From: Aquabacterium sp. A7-Y
GTDB taxonomy: Bacteria; Pseudomonadota; Gammaproteobacteria; Burkholderiales; Burkholderiaceae_C
NCBI RefSeq assembly: GCF_026153205.1
Contig: NZ_JAPFBW010000052.1
Span: forward strand, 1-32,691
DNA length: 32,691 nucleotides
Direction: 5' to 3'
Position numbers and translations under genes: made by a program. The notes beneath the pieces are model-generated. The model did not search any database and was not told where the DNA came from. It was given only the letters and a program-made list of their open reading frames with translations. The stretch's first letter is position 1. Every line of letters starts with the position of its first letter. Shown here piece by piece: positions 1-5,836 of this stretch.

Positions 1-345
1 TCGGCACGGCGGATCGTGGAAGCCCTGAGCACGGCCAACATCGCGGCCCTGTCGACTGCCTCGATCGACGCGCTGACGACGGCCCACGTCGCGTCGCTGA
101 CAAACGGCCAGATCGCGGCCCTGACCACGGCCCACATCGCGGCCCTGAACACGGCGGATGTGGTGGCCTTCACGACCGAGCAGATGGCAGGTCTGCAGAC
201 GCAAGACCTCCAGGCCTTCACGACGGCCCAGATCGTGGCCTTCGAGACCGCGGACCTGGCGGCCCTGACGATGGACCAGGCCCATGCCTTCACGACAACG
301 CAGGTCTCCGTGATGTCGGGCAGCCAGCTCGATGCGCTGATCGCG
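1..345 (+). repeat. 24-nt tandem repeats coding octapeptides (ALTTAxIA)
   Basis: At least 13 consecutive units of 24 nt encode degenerate octapeptides such as ALTTAHIA, ALSTANIA, AFTTAQIV and AFETADLA. Each unit has a hydrophobic residue at positions 2 and 7 and mostly Thr/Ser at positions 3-4. The array continues leftwards past the window edge. The periodic hydrophobic pattern suggests a solenoid or fibrous stalk, and the regular Thr/Ser pairs are possible O-glycan acceptors. At the DNA level the units have diverged, so this is an old coding repeat and not a recent slippage array. Confidence 0.85.
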
Positions 346-1149
346 ACCTCGCCCATCGTGCTGGACCTCGACGGTGACGGCGTGAAGACGGTGGCGGTCG
401 GCAACGGTGTGATGTTCGACCTGAACGCGACCGGCAACGTCACCTCGGTGGGCTGGGCCTCGGCCAGCGACGGCCTGCTGGTGATGGACCGCAACGGCGA
501 CGGCACCATCAACGACGGTCGCGAGCTGTTCGGCTCCGTCACGCAGACGGCCTCCGGCCAGCGTGCAGGCGACGGCTACTCGGCGATGCGCGCCGAGGAC
601 AGCAACGGCGACGGCAAGCTGACGTCCGCGGACGCCAACTTCAGCAAGCTGCAGGTGTGGGTCGACGCCGACAGCGACGGCAAGACCGACGCCGGCGAGC
701 TGAAGTCGCTGCAGGAGCTGGGCATCGTCGAGCTCGACCTCAACGCCGCCGGCGGCAGCGAGGTCGACAACGGCAACCTGCTGGCCCTGGTGTCGAGCTA
801 CACCACGGCCGACGGCAGCCAGCACCAGATGGCCGACGTCTGGTTCCAGCGCGACAACACCGGCGCACTGGGCTCGACGGCCACGCAGGTGGCGGCCGGC
901 GAGGCAACGAGCAGCGACACGGCCGCCCAGGCAGCCGCGGCGCAGCCCGAGGCCAGCCAGCCGAGCGGCACCAGCCTGACGGTGGGCACCCAGGACCTGC
1001 TGGCCGAACGCGGCAGCGACGTGCTCGGTGGGGCCTCCGACAGCGCCAGCCCGACGGCCGCCGACAGCAGCGCCCTGGAGCACCACATGGCCCTGCTGGA
1101 CCGCACCCAGCAGCTGCTGGACGAGAAGCAGAACGACCTGCTGATCTAA
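1..1149 (+). CDS. C-terminal part of a giant repetitive type I-secreted protein (calcium-binding, adhesin/RTX-like)
   Basis: The reading frame is open from base 1, so the gene starts before the window. About 115 residues of octapeptide repeats (pattern A-L-T-T-A-x-I-A) are followed by a globular tail with several EF-hand-like calcium loops: DLDGDGVKT, DRNGDGTINDGRELFG, DSNGDGKLTSADANF and DADSDGKTDAGEL. The last 100 residues are Ala/Ser/Thr/Gln-rich and end in LLI, as expected for an uncleaved C-terminal type I secretion signal. This combination is known from large FrpC/haemolysin-type surface proteins of Betaproteobacteria. A complete type I exporter lies downstream at 5837-10667 and is the likely export route. 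A strong terminator follows the stop. The function (adhesion, biofilm or S-layer-like coat) is inferred; the N-terminal domains that would decide it are outside the window. Confidence 0.85.
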   Translation, partial: SARRIVEALSTANIAALSTASIDALTTAHVASLTNGQIAALTTAHIAALNTADVVAFTTEQMAGLQTQDLQAFTTAQIVAFETADLAALTMDQAHAFTTTQVSVMSGSQLDALIATSPIVLDLDGDGVKTVAVGNGVMFDLNATGNVTSVGWASASDGLLVMDRNGDGTINDGRELFGSVTQTASGQRAGDGYSAMRAEDSNGDGKLTSADANFSKLQVWVDADSDGKTDAGELKSLQELGIVELDLNAAGGSEVDNGNLLALVSSYTTADGSQHQMADVWFQRDNTGALGSTATQVAAGEATSSDTAAQAAAAQPEASQPSGTSLTVGTQDLLAERGSDVLGGASDSASPTAADSSALEHHMALLDRTQQLLDEKQNDLLI

Positions 1150-1204
1150 GACAGCCGCTCCCCGCCCGTGGGCCTCTCGACGAGAGGCCCCGGCCGGCGG
1201 CCCG

Positions 1205-1243
1205 AAGGCCGCCCCGCTTCACGGTGGGGCGGCCTTTGTTTTT
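1205..1243 (+). terminator. Rho-independent terminator of the secreted-protein gene
   Basis: An 11-bp perfect stem (AAGGCCGCCCC / GGGGCGGCCTT) with a 10-nt loop is followed by TTGTTTTT. A second perfect hairpin (GGGCCTCTCG-a-CGAGAGGCCC, 1170-1190) lies between the stop codon and this terminator. Confidence 0.85.
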
Positions 1244-1307
1244 GGGAGGCTGCGGGCGACGAAGCGAGGCACTTCGCGCCGAGCGGGCCGCGGCCTTTGC
1301 GGAGCGT

Positions 1308-1454
1308 TCAGGCAGCCGGCATCTGCTGCAGCTTCTCGGCAGACGCCTTCAGGCCCTGGGTGATGGTGTCGAAGACTTTCTGAGGGGCCGGCGGCAGGGT
1401 CTCGAAGTGGGCAGTGACGCAGCGGGCATGGAGCGCAGCCTGGTCGTACCCCAT
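1308..1454 (-). CDS. small hypothetical ORF downstream of the HTH gene
   Basis: A 48-codon frame begins 14 nt after the stop of the HTH gene and runs in the same direction. The product is soluble, with a possible amphipathic helix near its C-terminus (TITQGLKASAEKLQQ). No clear ribosome-binding site precedes the ATG, and I do not recognise the family. The same frame is open further upstream (ATG at 1538) inside the HTH gene. It could be the remnant of a longer partner gene, or chance coding in GC-rich DNA. Confidence 0.2.
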   Translation of the reverse strand: MGYDQAALHARCVTAHFETLPPAPQKVFDTITQGLKASAEKLQQMPAA

Positions 1455-1468
1455 CTGCAGCCGCTGTC

Positions 1469-1717
1469 TTACCACTCCGATGCGGGAGCGGGCGGGCTGC
1501 GCTTTTGGAGCGTGAGCTCCAGTCCCAAGCTGCCGCATAGCGCGAGCAGCTGGTCAACTGTCACGGAACCGGGGTTCAATTCCAACTTGGAAAGCCGGGA
1601 CTGGCTCAGGCCAACGCGGTACCCCAGTTCCGTTTGCGACAGTCCGGCCGCTTTGCGCGCCGACTGCAGCAGGTGACCGATTTGGATAGGCGTCAACAAC
1701 ACATGTTTCATGACCAT
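1469..1717 (-). CDS. XRE/HipB-like helix-turn-helix regulator (orphan antitoxin-type)
   Basis: This 82-residue protein is almost entirely one Cro/CI-type HTH domain: residues about 12-65 include ARKAAGLSQTELGYRVGLSQ and the recognition-helix segment SRLSKLELNPGSVTVDQLLALC. Size and motif match HipB-like proteins, which normally repress their own operon and pair with a HipA kinase toxin. No hipA-like gene follows; only a 48-codon ORF lies between it and the terminator of the secreted-protein gene. A GAGGA motif fits ATG 1711 (9-nt spacing) better than ATG 1717 (3 nt), so the true start may be two codons downstream. A palindrome directly upstream suggests autoregulation. Confidence 0.75.
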   Translation of the reverse strand: MVMKHVLLTPIQIGHLLQSARKAAGLSQTELGYRVGLSQSRLSKLELNPGSVTVDQLLALCGSLGLELTLQKRSPPAPASEW

Positions 1718-1718
1718 C

Positions 1719-1735
1719 TATTCCTCGGAAGAATA
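1719..1735. promoter_or_regulatory. candidate operator of the XRE regulator
   Basis: A 17-bp imperfect palindrome, TATTC-N7-GAATA with an inner TC-g-GA, sits immediately upstream of the HTH gene start and covers its ribosome-binding site. This spacing resembles autoregulatory HipB-type operators. Binding is inferred. Confidence 0.4.
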
Positions 1736-1738
1736 TTC

Positions 1739-2029
1739 GCAATTTACGCCCCAAAGGAATAAACGCGAAAACCTCCTGCGAGGAATGACGTGACCGCTCC
1801 ATCGCCACACCACGCGATGATGTCGTTGTTCCGTTCTATGCTCGTGACCCGGGGAGCTGATCGGTGACGTGAAGCCGCGTTGAAGTGTTGGACCGGGCGC
1901 CGAAGGCCGACCGCTTGACTGCCGTGCGGCCTTTGTTTCTGGAGCGCGGGGCGCAGCGAAGAGAGATCACCGCCCCGGTTCCGACGCGGAGTCCGCGCAT
2001 GCCGGGTTGCGCACCTCACCGCTGCCTGC
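1739..2029. other. intergenic spacer between divergent HTH gene and toxin-antitoxin operon
   Basis: No convincing gene is seen on either strand; frames are short, with atypical composition. The only structure is the hairpin at 1903-1938, listed separately. Confidence 0.5.
1903..1938 (+). terminator. terminator-like hairpin, similar to the one at 1205-1243
   Basis: AAGGCCG (1903-1909) can pair with CGGCCTT (1927-1933), followed by TGTTT. The stem, the GCGGCCTTTGTTT tail and the following GCGAAG-type sequence resemble the terminator at 1205-1243. No rightward gene ends here, so it may be a displaced or duplicated copy. Confidence 0.4.
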
Positions 2030-2057
2030 TTGACGCCGAAACAAGACCACATATACT
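2030..2057 (+). promoter_or_regulatory. sigma70-type promoter of the toxin-antitoxin operon
   Basis: The -35 box is TTGACG (2030-2035) and the -10 box TATACT (2052-2057), each 5/6 to consensus, with a 16-bp spacer. Transcription would start near 2064, giving a leader of only about 15 nt before the ATG at 2079. Confidence 0.6.
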
Positions 2058-2081
2058 TTCCGAAACGTCGGAATCAATATG
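2050..2081. promoter_or_regulatory. 32-bp palindromic operator over promoter and start codon of the toxin-antitoxin operon
   Basis: The structure CATAT-N3-TTCCGA-N4-TCGGAA-N3-ATATG is symmetric about 2065/2066, with 11 of 16 base pairs matching across the two halves. It overlaps the -10 box, the predicted transcription start and the antitoxin ATG (2079-2081), exactly where an autorepressing antitoxin would bind. Confidence 0.6.
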
Positions 2082-2768
2082 ATGACTGCCCACCCTGCCT
2101 TCGTCACGAGCGCTGAAGCCGCCTTCATTGCCGGCGTGACCGATCGCGAAGTCAACCGCGTCATCGACGAGCACATCGTCCCGGCCCCCTTGCTGGAGCG
2201 GAACAACGGGCGCCGCGTGGCGCGGCTTGGCGCAGCGCTCATCTCCTTCTACTTCGAAACAGAGCCGCTCTTCACGGCCCAGTTGCGGCGCCAGACGCTG
2301 GCCGTCGTTACCGCGCGTGTTCGCGCGTCCGAACGGTGGAGCCAGGCGCTGCCCTTGAACGAGGATGCGTTCGACGAAGGCGCACGGAAGCGCTTGTTGA
2401 CAGTGCAGCCGGACGAAACGCCTTATTTGCTGGTGGATCTCTCCCCGTTCGTCCTGGGCGCCACGGCACGAGCCAGGGAGGTCGACCAGGCACTCGAACA
2501 CGTCAACGTCGACCCGGAGACGATGAGCGGCGCACCGGTGTTCAAGGGCACCCGGCTGGAGATTGAAACCGTCCTGGCATCACTGGACAGCGGCGTCGAG
2601 CTTGCACGCCTGCAGAAGTCCTACTCCTTCCTCACCCCGGAACTCGTGAACGCAGCGCGCGTGTACGCCCAGGTGCGACCGCGCCGAGGTCGACCACGTC
2701 GACTTTCGGAGGCTCACCCTGATTGGACGGTCAAGAGTTCGAAAGTAGTACGGCCGCCTCGCTCATGA
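2079..2768 (+). CDS. DUF433-type antitoxin with N-terminal DNA-binding-like domain
   Basis: This 229-residue protein has a C-terminal DUF433 domain (about residues 140-205, with SGAPVFKGTRLEIETVL and a helical Ser-Phe-Leu-Thr segment). DUF433 proteins are small antitoxins usually encoded just before PIN-like DUF5615 toxins, as here. The N-terminal half (VTSAEAAFIAGVTDREVNRV) looks like a MerR/winged-helix type DNA-binding module and would allow autoregulation at the palindrome over its start. There is no strong Shine-Dalgarno and the predicted leader is very short, so translation may be close to leaderless. The stop overlaps the toxin start (ATGA), which implies translational coupling. The role is assigned from family and gene order. 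Confidence 0.8.
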   Translation: MMTAHPAFVTSAEAAFIAGVTDREVNRVIDEHIVPAPLLERNNGRRVARLGAALISFYFETEPLFTAQLRRQTLAVVTARVRASERWSQALPLNEDAFDEGARKRLLTVQPDETPYLLVDLSPFVLGATARAREVDQALEHVNVDPETMSGAPVFKGTRLEIETVLASLDSGVELARLQKSYSFLTPELVNAARVYAQVRPRRGRPRRLSEAHPDWTVKSSKVVRPPRS

Positions 2769-3187
2769 CGATGCGCCTGTTCATCGACGAGTGCCTGTCA
2801 CCGGAACTCGTCGAGGTGGCCATTGCTGCGGGCTATCCGGAATCGACCTGCTCCCGCAATCGCGGCCTGCAGGGCTTCAAGGACTGGCGCCTGATGACGG
2901 TCGTTGTCTCCGGCGACTACACCTTCGTCACCCACAACTCACGCGACTTTCGCGGTGCTGGCGCAAGTGCCCCTGGCGGTTTGCACGCCAGGCAGGACAT
3001 CCATGCCGGGCTCATCTGCCTGAACTCGTACTTTCCCATGGACCTGGAGCGCCAACACCGGCTTTTTGAACTCGCACTCTCCGAACTCGGCAGCATGAGC
3101 GACCTCACCAACCAGGCGCTCGAAATCTTCGAGTACGAAGACGGGACGGTCATTGCACAGGTGTACGAGATCCCCGGAGCGTCCTGA
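2765..3187 (+). CDS. DUF5615 PIN-like toxin (putative RNase)
   Basis: The 140-residue product starts MTMRLFIDECLSPELVEVA: an N-terminal beta strand with the acidic D-E-C motif typical of PIN-like/Mut7-C-type nucleases. A second motif, GDYTFVTHNSRDF, supplies the downstream polar/acidic residues, as in DUF5615 proteins. These are predicted metal-dependent RNase toxins held inactive by the DUF433 partner. The chosen ATG overlaps the antitoxin stop by ATGA; the longer in-frame start at 2723 would lie inside the antitoxin gene. The length fits an intact toxin, somewhat above the common 110-120 residues because of a C-terminal extension. The pair probably acts as a plasmid- or island-type stabilisation or stress module; that role is inferred. 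Confidence 0.8.
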   Translation: MTMRLFIDECLSPELVEVAIAAGYPESTCSRNRGLQGFKDWRLMTVVVSGDYTFVTHNSRDFRGAGASAPGGLHARQDIHAGLICLNSYFPMDLERQHRLFELALSELGSMSDLTNQALEIFEYEDGTVIAQVYEIPGAS

Positions 3188-3305
3188 ATCCGCCACGGTT
3201 CACCGCAAAGTCCCAGAGCGGGCCGCTCCCTCGCGCCGCTCCACCCCCCATCGTCCTGAGAGCCAAGTGATTTCAACCAGGCCGTGACGCGCCGCGCCCT
3301 CCGCC

Positions 3306-3671
3306 TCAGCGCCCCAGCAGGTCCTCCCTCACCGTCTCGGTGACCAACGTCACCTCGCCGATCAGGTCATCGGGCACGCCCAGCTCCTTCAGCGTGAGGC
3401 CGAGGTCCTCCACCACCGCATCGAAGTGCTCGTCGTTGAGCCCGCGCGCCACCAGCGGCGCGTGCGATTCGCGCAGCGCCCCGCCGCCGTACTGCCCGGC
3501 GCCTCCGAAGGCGTAGGTCAAAAAGGCTTTCTGGTGCTGCCGCTGGCGCGGCATGTCGACGCCATCGAAAAAATGGCGGATGCGGTCGTCGGCCAGCACC
3601 CGGTCGTAAAAACGGTCGACCGCGGCATCGACCGCCGCCGCGCCTCCCAGCCTGTCGAACAAACTGCTCAT
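3306..3671 (-). CDS. glbN: group I truncated haemoglobin (2/2 globin)
   Basis: This 121-residue protein has the family pattern throughout: LFDRLGGAAAVDAAVDRFYD at the start, with the B10 tyrosine at residue 22, then HFFDGVDMPRQRQHQKAFL and the proximal haem ligand His70 in LRESHAPL. The GG and GL turn motifs of 2/2 globins are present. Such proteins bind O2 and NO in the cytoplasm and often detoxify NO or nitrosative species. The start is set by an AGGCAGGAC ribosome-binding site 4 nt before the ATG; the much longer open frame upstream has no such site. The gene is convergent with the toxin gene and divergent from the GT41 gene. Confidence 0.9.
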   Translation of the reverse strand: MSSLFDRLGGAAAVDAAVDRFYDRVLADDRIRHFFDGVDMPRQRQHQKAFLTYAFGGAGQYGGGALRESHAPLVARGLNDEHFDAVVEDLGLTLKELGVPDDLIGEVTLVTETVREDLLGR

Positions 3672-3957
3672 TGTCCTGCCTTTCATCGTGGGTCGAGTCC
3701 CGGCCGGCCCCGGCACCCGGGGCACGGACCTGCGTGGAGTCCTGAGATCAAGCACACCCCGTGCCGCCCCCGGCCCTCCCCGGCGAGCGGTCGCCTCCGC
3801 GGTGCAGAAATGCGCCGGAAAGCCGCCGCTATTCGATGCTCCCGGCGCGACGCGGGCCTCTAGCATGCAGGTGGACCCAGGGCATGTGCGCGCAGCCGCG
3901 CCCGCCTTGCCGCCCCCGCCTCCGCCAGGTGGCCCGATCGAGCCCGAGGACCTTTCG

Positions 3958-5799
3958 ATGACCGTGACCGATTCCGCTCTCCAGCCGCCCCCGGCCAGCG
4001 CCGATGCCGCACTGCAGCGCCTGCTCGCGCAGGCCGCTCAGGGCCGGCTCGTGCTCACCGAGCTGCTGGACCAGGCGACGTCGCTCGGCCAGCAGGGCCG
4101 CACCGACGCCGTGCTGCAGCTCTACGAAACCTGGCTGCACCACACCGATTCGCCGCACCGCTTTGTGGTCTGCTTCAACCTCGGCACCGTGCTGGGCACG
4201 CTGAACCGACATGCCGAGGCCGAGCAGGCCTACCGCCAGGCCCTGGAGGCCAAGCCCGACTTCATGCAGGCCCACCTCAACCTGGGCCACCAGCTCGAAC
4301 ACCAGGGTCGGATCGAAGAGGCGCTGGCGTGCTGGCGCACCGTGCTGAAGCTGTTCGAGGCGGCGCCCCAGTCCGATCCCGAGCTGCAACTGCACGCACT
4401 CAACAACCTCGCGCGCACCCTGGAGCAGCACAAGCGCTACGACGAGGCACAGGCCTACATGGAGCGCAGCCTCGCGGTGCGCAGCGACCAGCCCAAGGTG
4501 CTGCAGCACTACGTGCACATCCGCCAGAAACAGTGCGCCTGGCCGGCCGACCTCCCCCCCCCGGGCGTGAGCCGCCACCAGCTGCTGATGGCGACCTCGC
4601 CGCTGGCGATGCTGAGCGCCTCCGACGACCCGGCGCTGCAGCTGCTGGCCGCCAAGCAGTTCATCCACGAACGCGTGCCGCCCGCCGGTCCCGCCCTGCC
4701 CGCGCGGACCCAGCGCCGCCCGGGGCGCATCCGCATCGGCTACCTCTCCTCCGACCTGTGCCTGCACGCGGTGGGCCTGCTGACCGCCGAGCTGTTCGAG
4801 CTGCACGACCGCAGCCGCTTCGAGGTCTACGGCTTCTGCTGGACCCGCGAGGACGGCTCGGCGCTACGCCGGCGCCTGATCGCCGCGATGGACCACCACA
4901 TCCGGATCGATCGGCTCGACGACCGCGCCGCGGCCGAGCTGATCCGCCTGCACGACATCGACATCCTGGTCGACCTGCACGGCCTGACCTCGGGCGCCCG
5001 GCCCGGCATCCTGCAGCTGCGTCCGGCGCCGCTGCAGGTGTCCTACCTCGGTTTCCCGGGCACCTCGGCGGTGCCGGGGGTGGACTGGGTGCTGTGCGAC
5101 CGCTATGTGGTACCCGAGCCGCTGACGCCCTTCATGACCGAGAAGCCGCTCTACCTGCCGCGCTGCTACCAGGTCAGCGACCGCAAGCGCGAGGTGGCGC
5201 CGACGCCGAAACGGGCCGACTACGGCCTGCCCGAGGACCGTTTTGTCTACTGCTCCTTCAACAACAACTTCAAGTTCACCGAGGAGCTGTTCTCGCTCTG
5301 GATGCGGGTGCTGGCGCAGGTGCCGGGCAGCGTGCTGTGGCTGCTGGCCGACAACCCCTGGGCCAAGGAGAACATGCTGCGCAAGGCCGAGGCCTGCGGC
5401 ATCGAACGCGAGCGCCTGATCTTCGCGCCGCGTGTCTCGCCGGCCGAGTACCTGGCGCGCTTCAAGCTCGCCGACCTCTTCCTCGACACCTTCCCCTACA
5501 ACGCCGGCACCACCGCCAGCGATGTGCTGTGGATGGGCACCCCGCTGCTGACCCTGTCGGGCCGCACCTTCATCTCGCGCATGGCCGGCAGCCTGCTCAG
5601 CAACGCCGGCCTGCCGGATCTGGTGACGACCAGCCTCCAAGAGTACGAGCGGCGCGCCGTCGAGCTGGGCCGCCAGCCGCAGCGCATCGCCTCCTACAAG
5701 CGATATCTGGCCGAGCATTCCGCGTCTTCTCCGCTGTTCGACATTCCCGGCCTCGTGAAAGACTTGGAAGACACGCTGGCCTCCGTGGTGGTCGGCTAG
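3958..5799 (+). CDS. TPR-containing GT41 glycosyltransferase (bacterial O-GlcNAc transferase/SPINDLY-like)
   Basis: The product is a 613-residue cytoplasmic enzyme. Residues about 60-190 hold three to four TPR helices (for example RHAEAEQAYRQALEAKPDF), which select the protein substrate. The rest is a GT41 catalytic domain: IRIGYLSSDLCLHAVG with the conserved His270, DIDILVDLHGLTSG, YLGFPGTSA, CSFNNNFKF with the nucleotide-sugar-binding Lys439, DTFPYNAGTTASDVLWMGTP and GRTFISRMAGSLL. Family members transfer GlcNAc, glucose or fucose from a nucleotide sugar to Ser/Thr or Asn of proteins. The ATG at 3958 follows GAGGA by 7 nt; earlier in-frame starts lack a site. It lies 37 bp before the type I exporter genes, so the exported repeat protein is its likely substrate, by analogy with HMW1C, a GT41 enzyme that modifies an adhesin before export. 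Confidence 0.88.
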   Translation: MTVTDSALQPPPASADAALQRLLAQAAQGRLVLTELLDQATSLGQQGRTDAVLQLYETWLHHTDSPHRFVVCFNLGTVLGTLNRHAEAEQAYRQALEAKPDFMQAHLNLGHQLEHQGRIEEALACWRTVLKLFEAAPQSDPELQLHALNNLARTLEQHKRYDEAQAYMERSLAVRSDQPKVLQHYVHIRQKQCAWPADLPPPGVSRHQLLMATSPLAMLSASDDPALQLLAAKQFIHERVPPAGPALPARTQRRPGRIRIGYLSSDLCLHAVGLLTAELFELHDRSRFEVYGFCWTREDGSALRRRLIAAMDHHIRIDRLDDRAAAELIRLHDIDILVDLHGLTSGARPGILQLRPAPLQVSYLGFPGTSAVPGVDWVLCDRYVVPEPLTPFMTEKPLYLPRCYQVSDRKREVAPTPKRADYGLPEDRFVYCSFNNNFKFTEELFSLWMRVLAQVPGSVLWLLADNPWAKENMLRKAEACGIERERLIFAPRVSPAEYLARFKLADLFLDTFPYNAGTTASDVLWMGTPLLTLSGRTFISRMAGSLLSNAGLPDLVTTSLQEYERRAVELGRQPQRIASYKRYLAEHSASSPLFDIPGLVKDLEDTLASVVVG

Positions 5800-5836
5800 T
5801 TCGCTCACCTTCGCTTCCCCTAGCAGGACCCTCGCC

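Noticed and set aside
1-345. 24-nt periodicity that could suggest a CRISPR-like or satellite array
   Set aside because: Units are contiguous without spacers, diverged at the DNA level and conserved as octapeptides, so it is a coding repeat.
1744-2082. Overlapping frames on both strands (102 and 65 codons) in the spacer before the toxin-antitoxin operon
   Set aside because: They run through the promoter/operator region, have no ribosome-binding site and no recognisable sequence.
3688-3957. N-terminal extension of the GT41 gene to the start at 3688
   Set aside because: The extension would overlap the globin promoter region, encodes Pro/Arg/Ala-rich sequence and lacks a ribosome-binding site; ATG 3958 has GAGGA at 7 nt.
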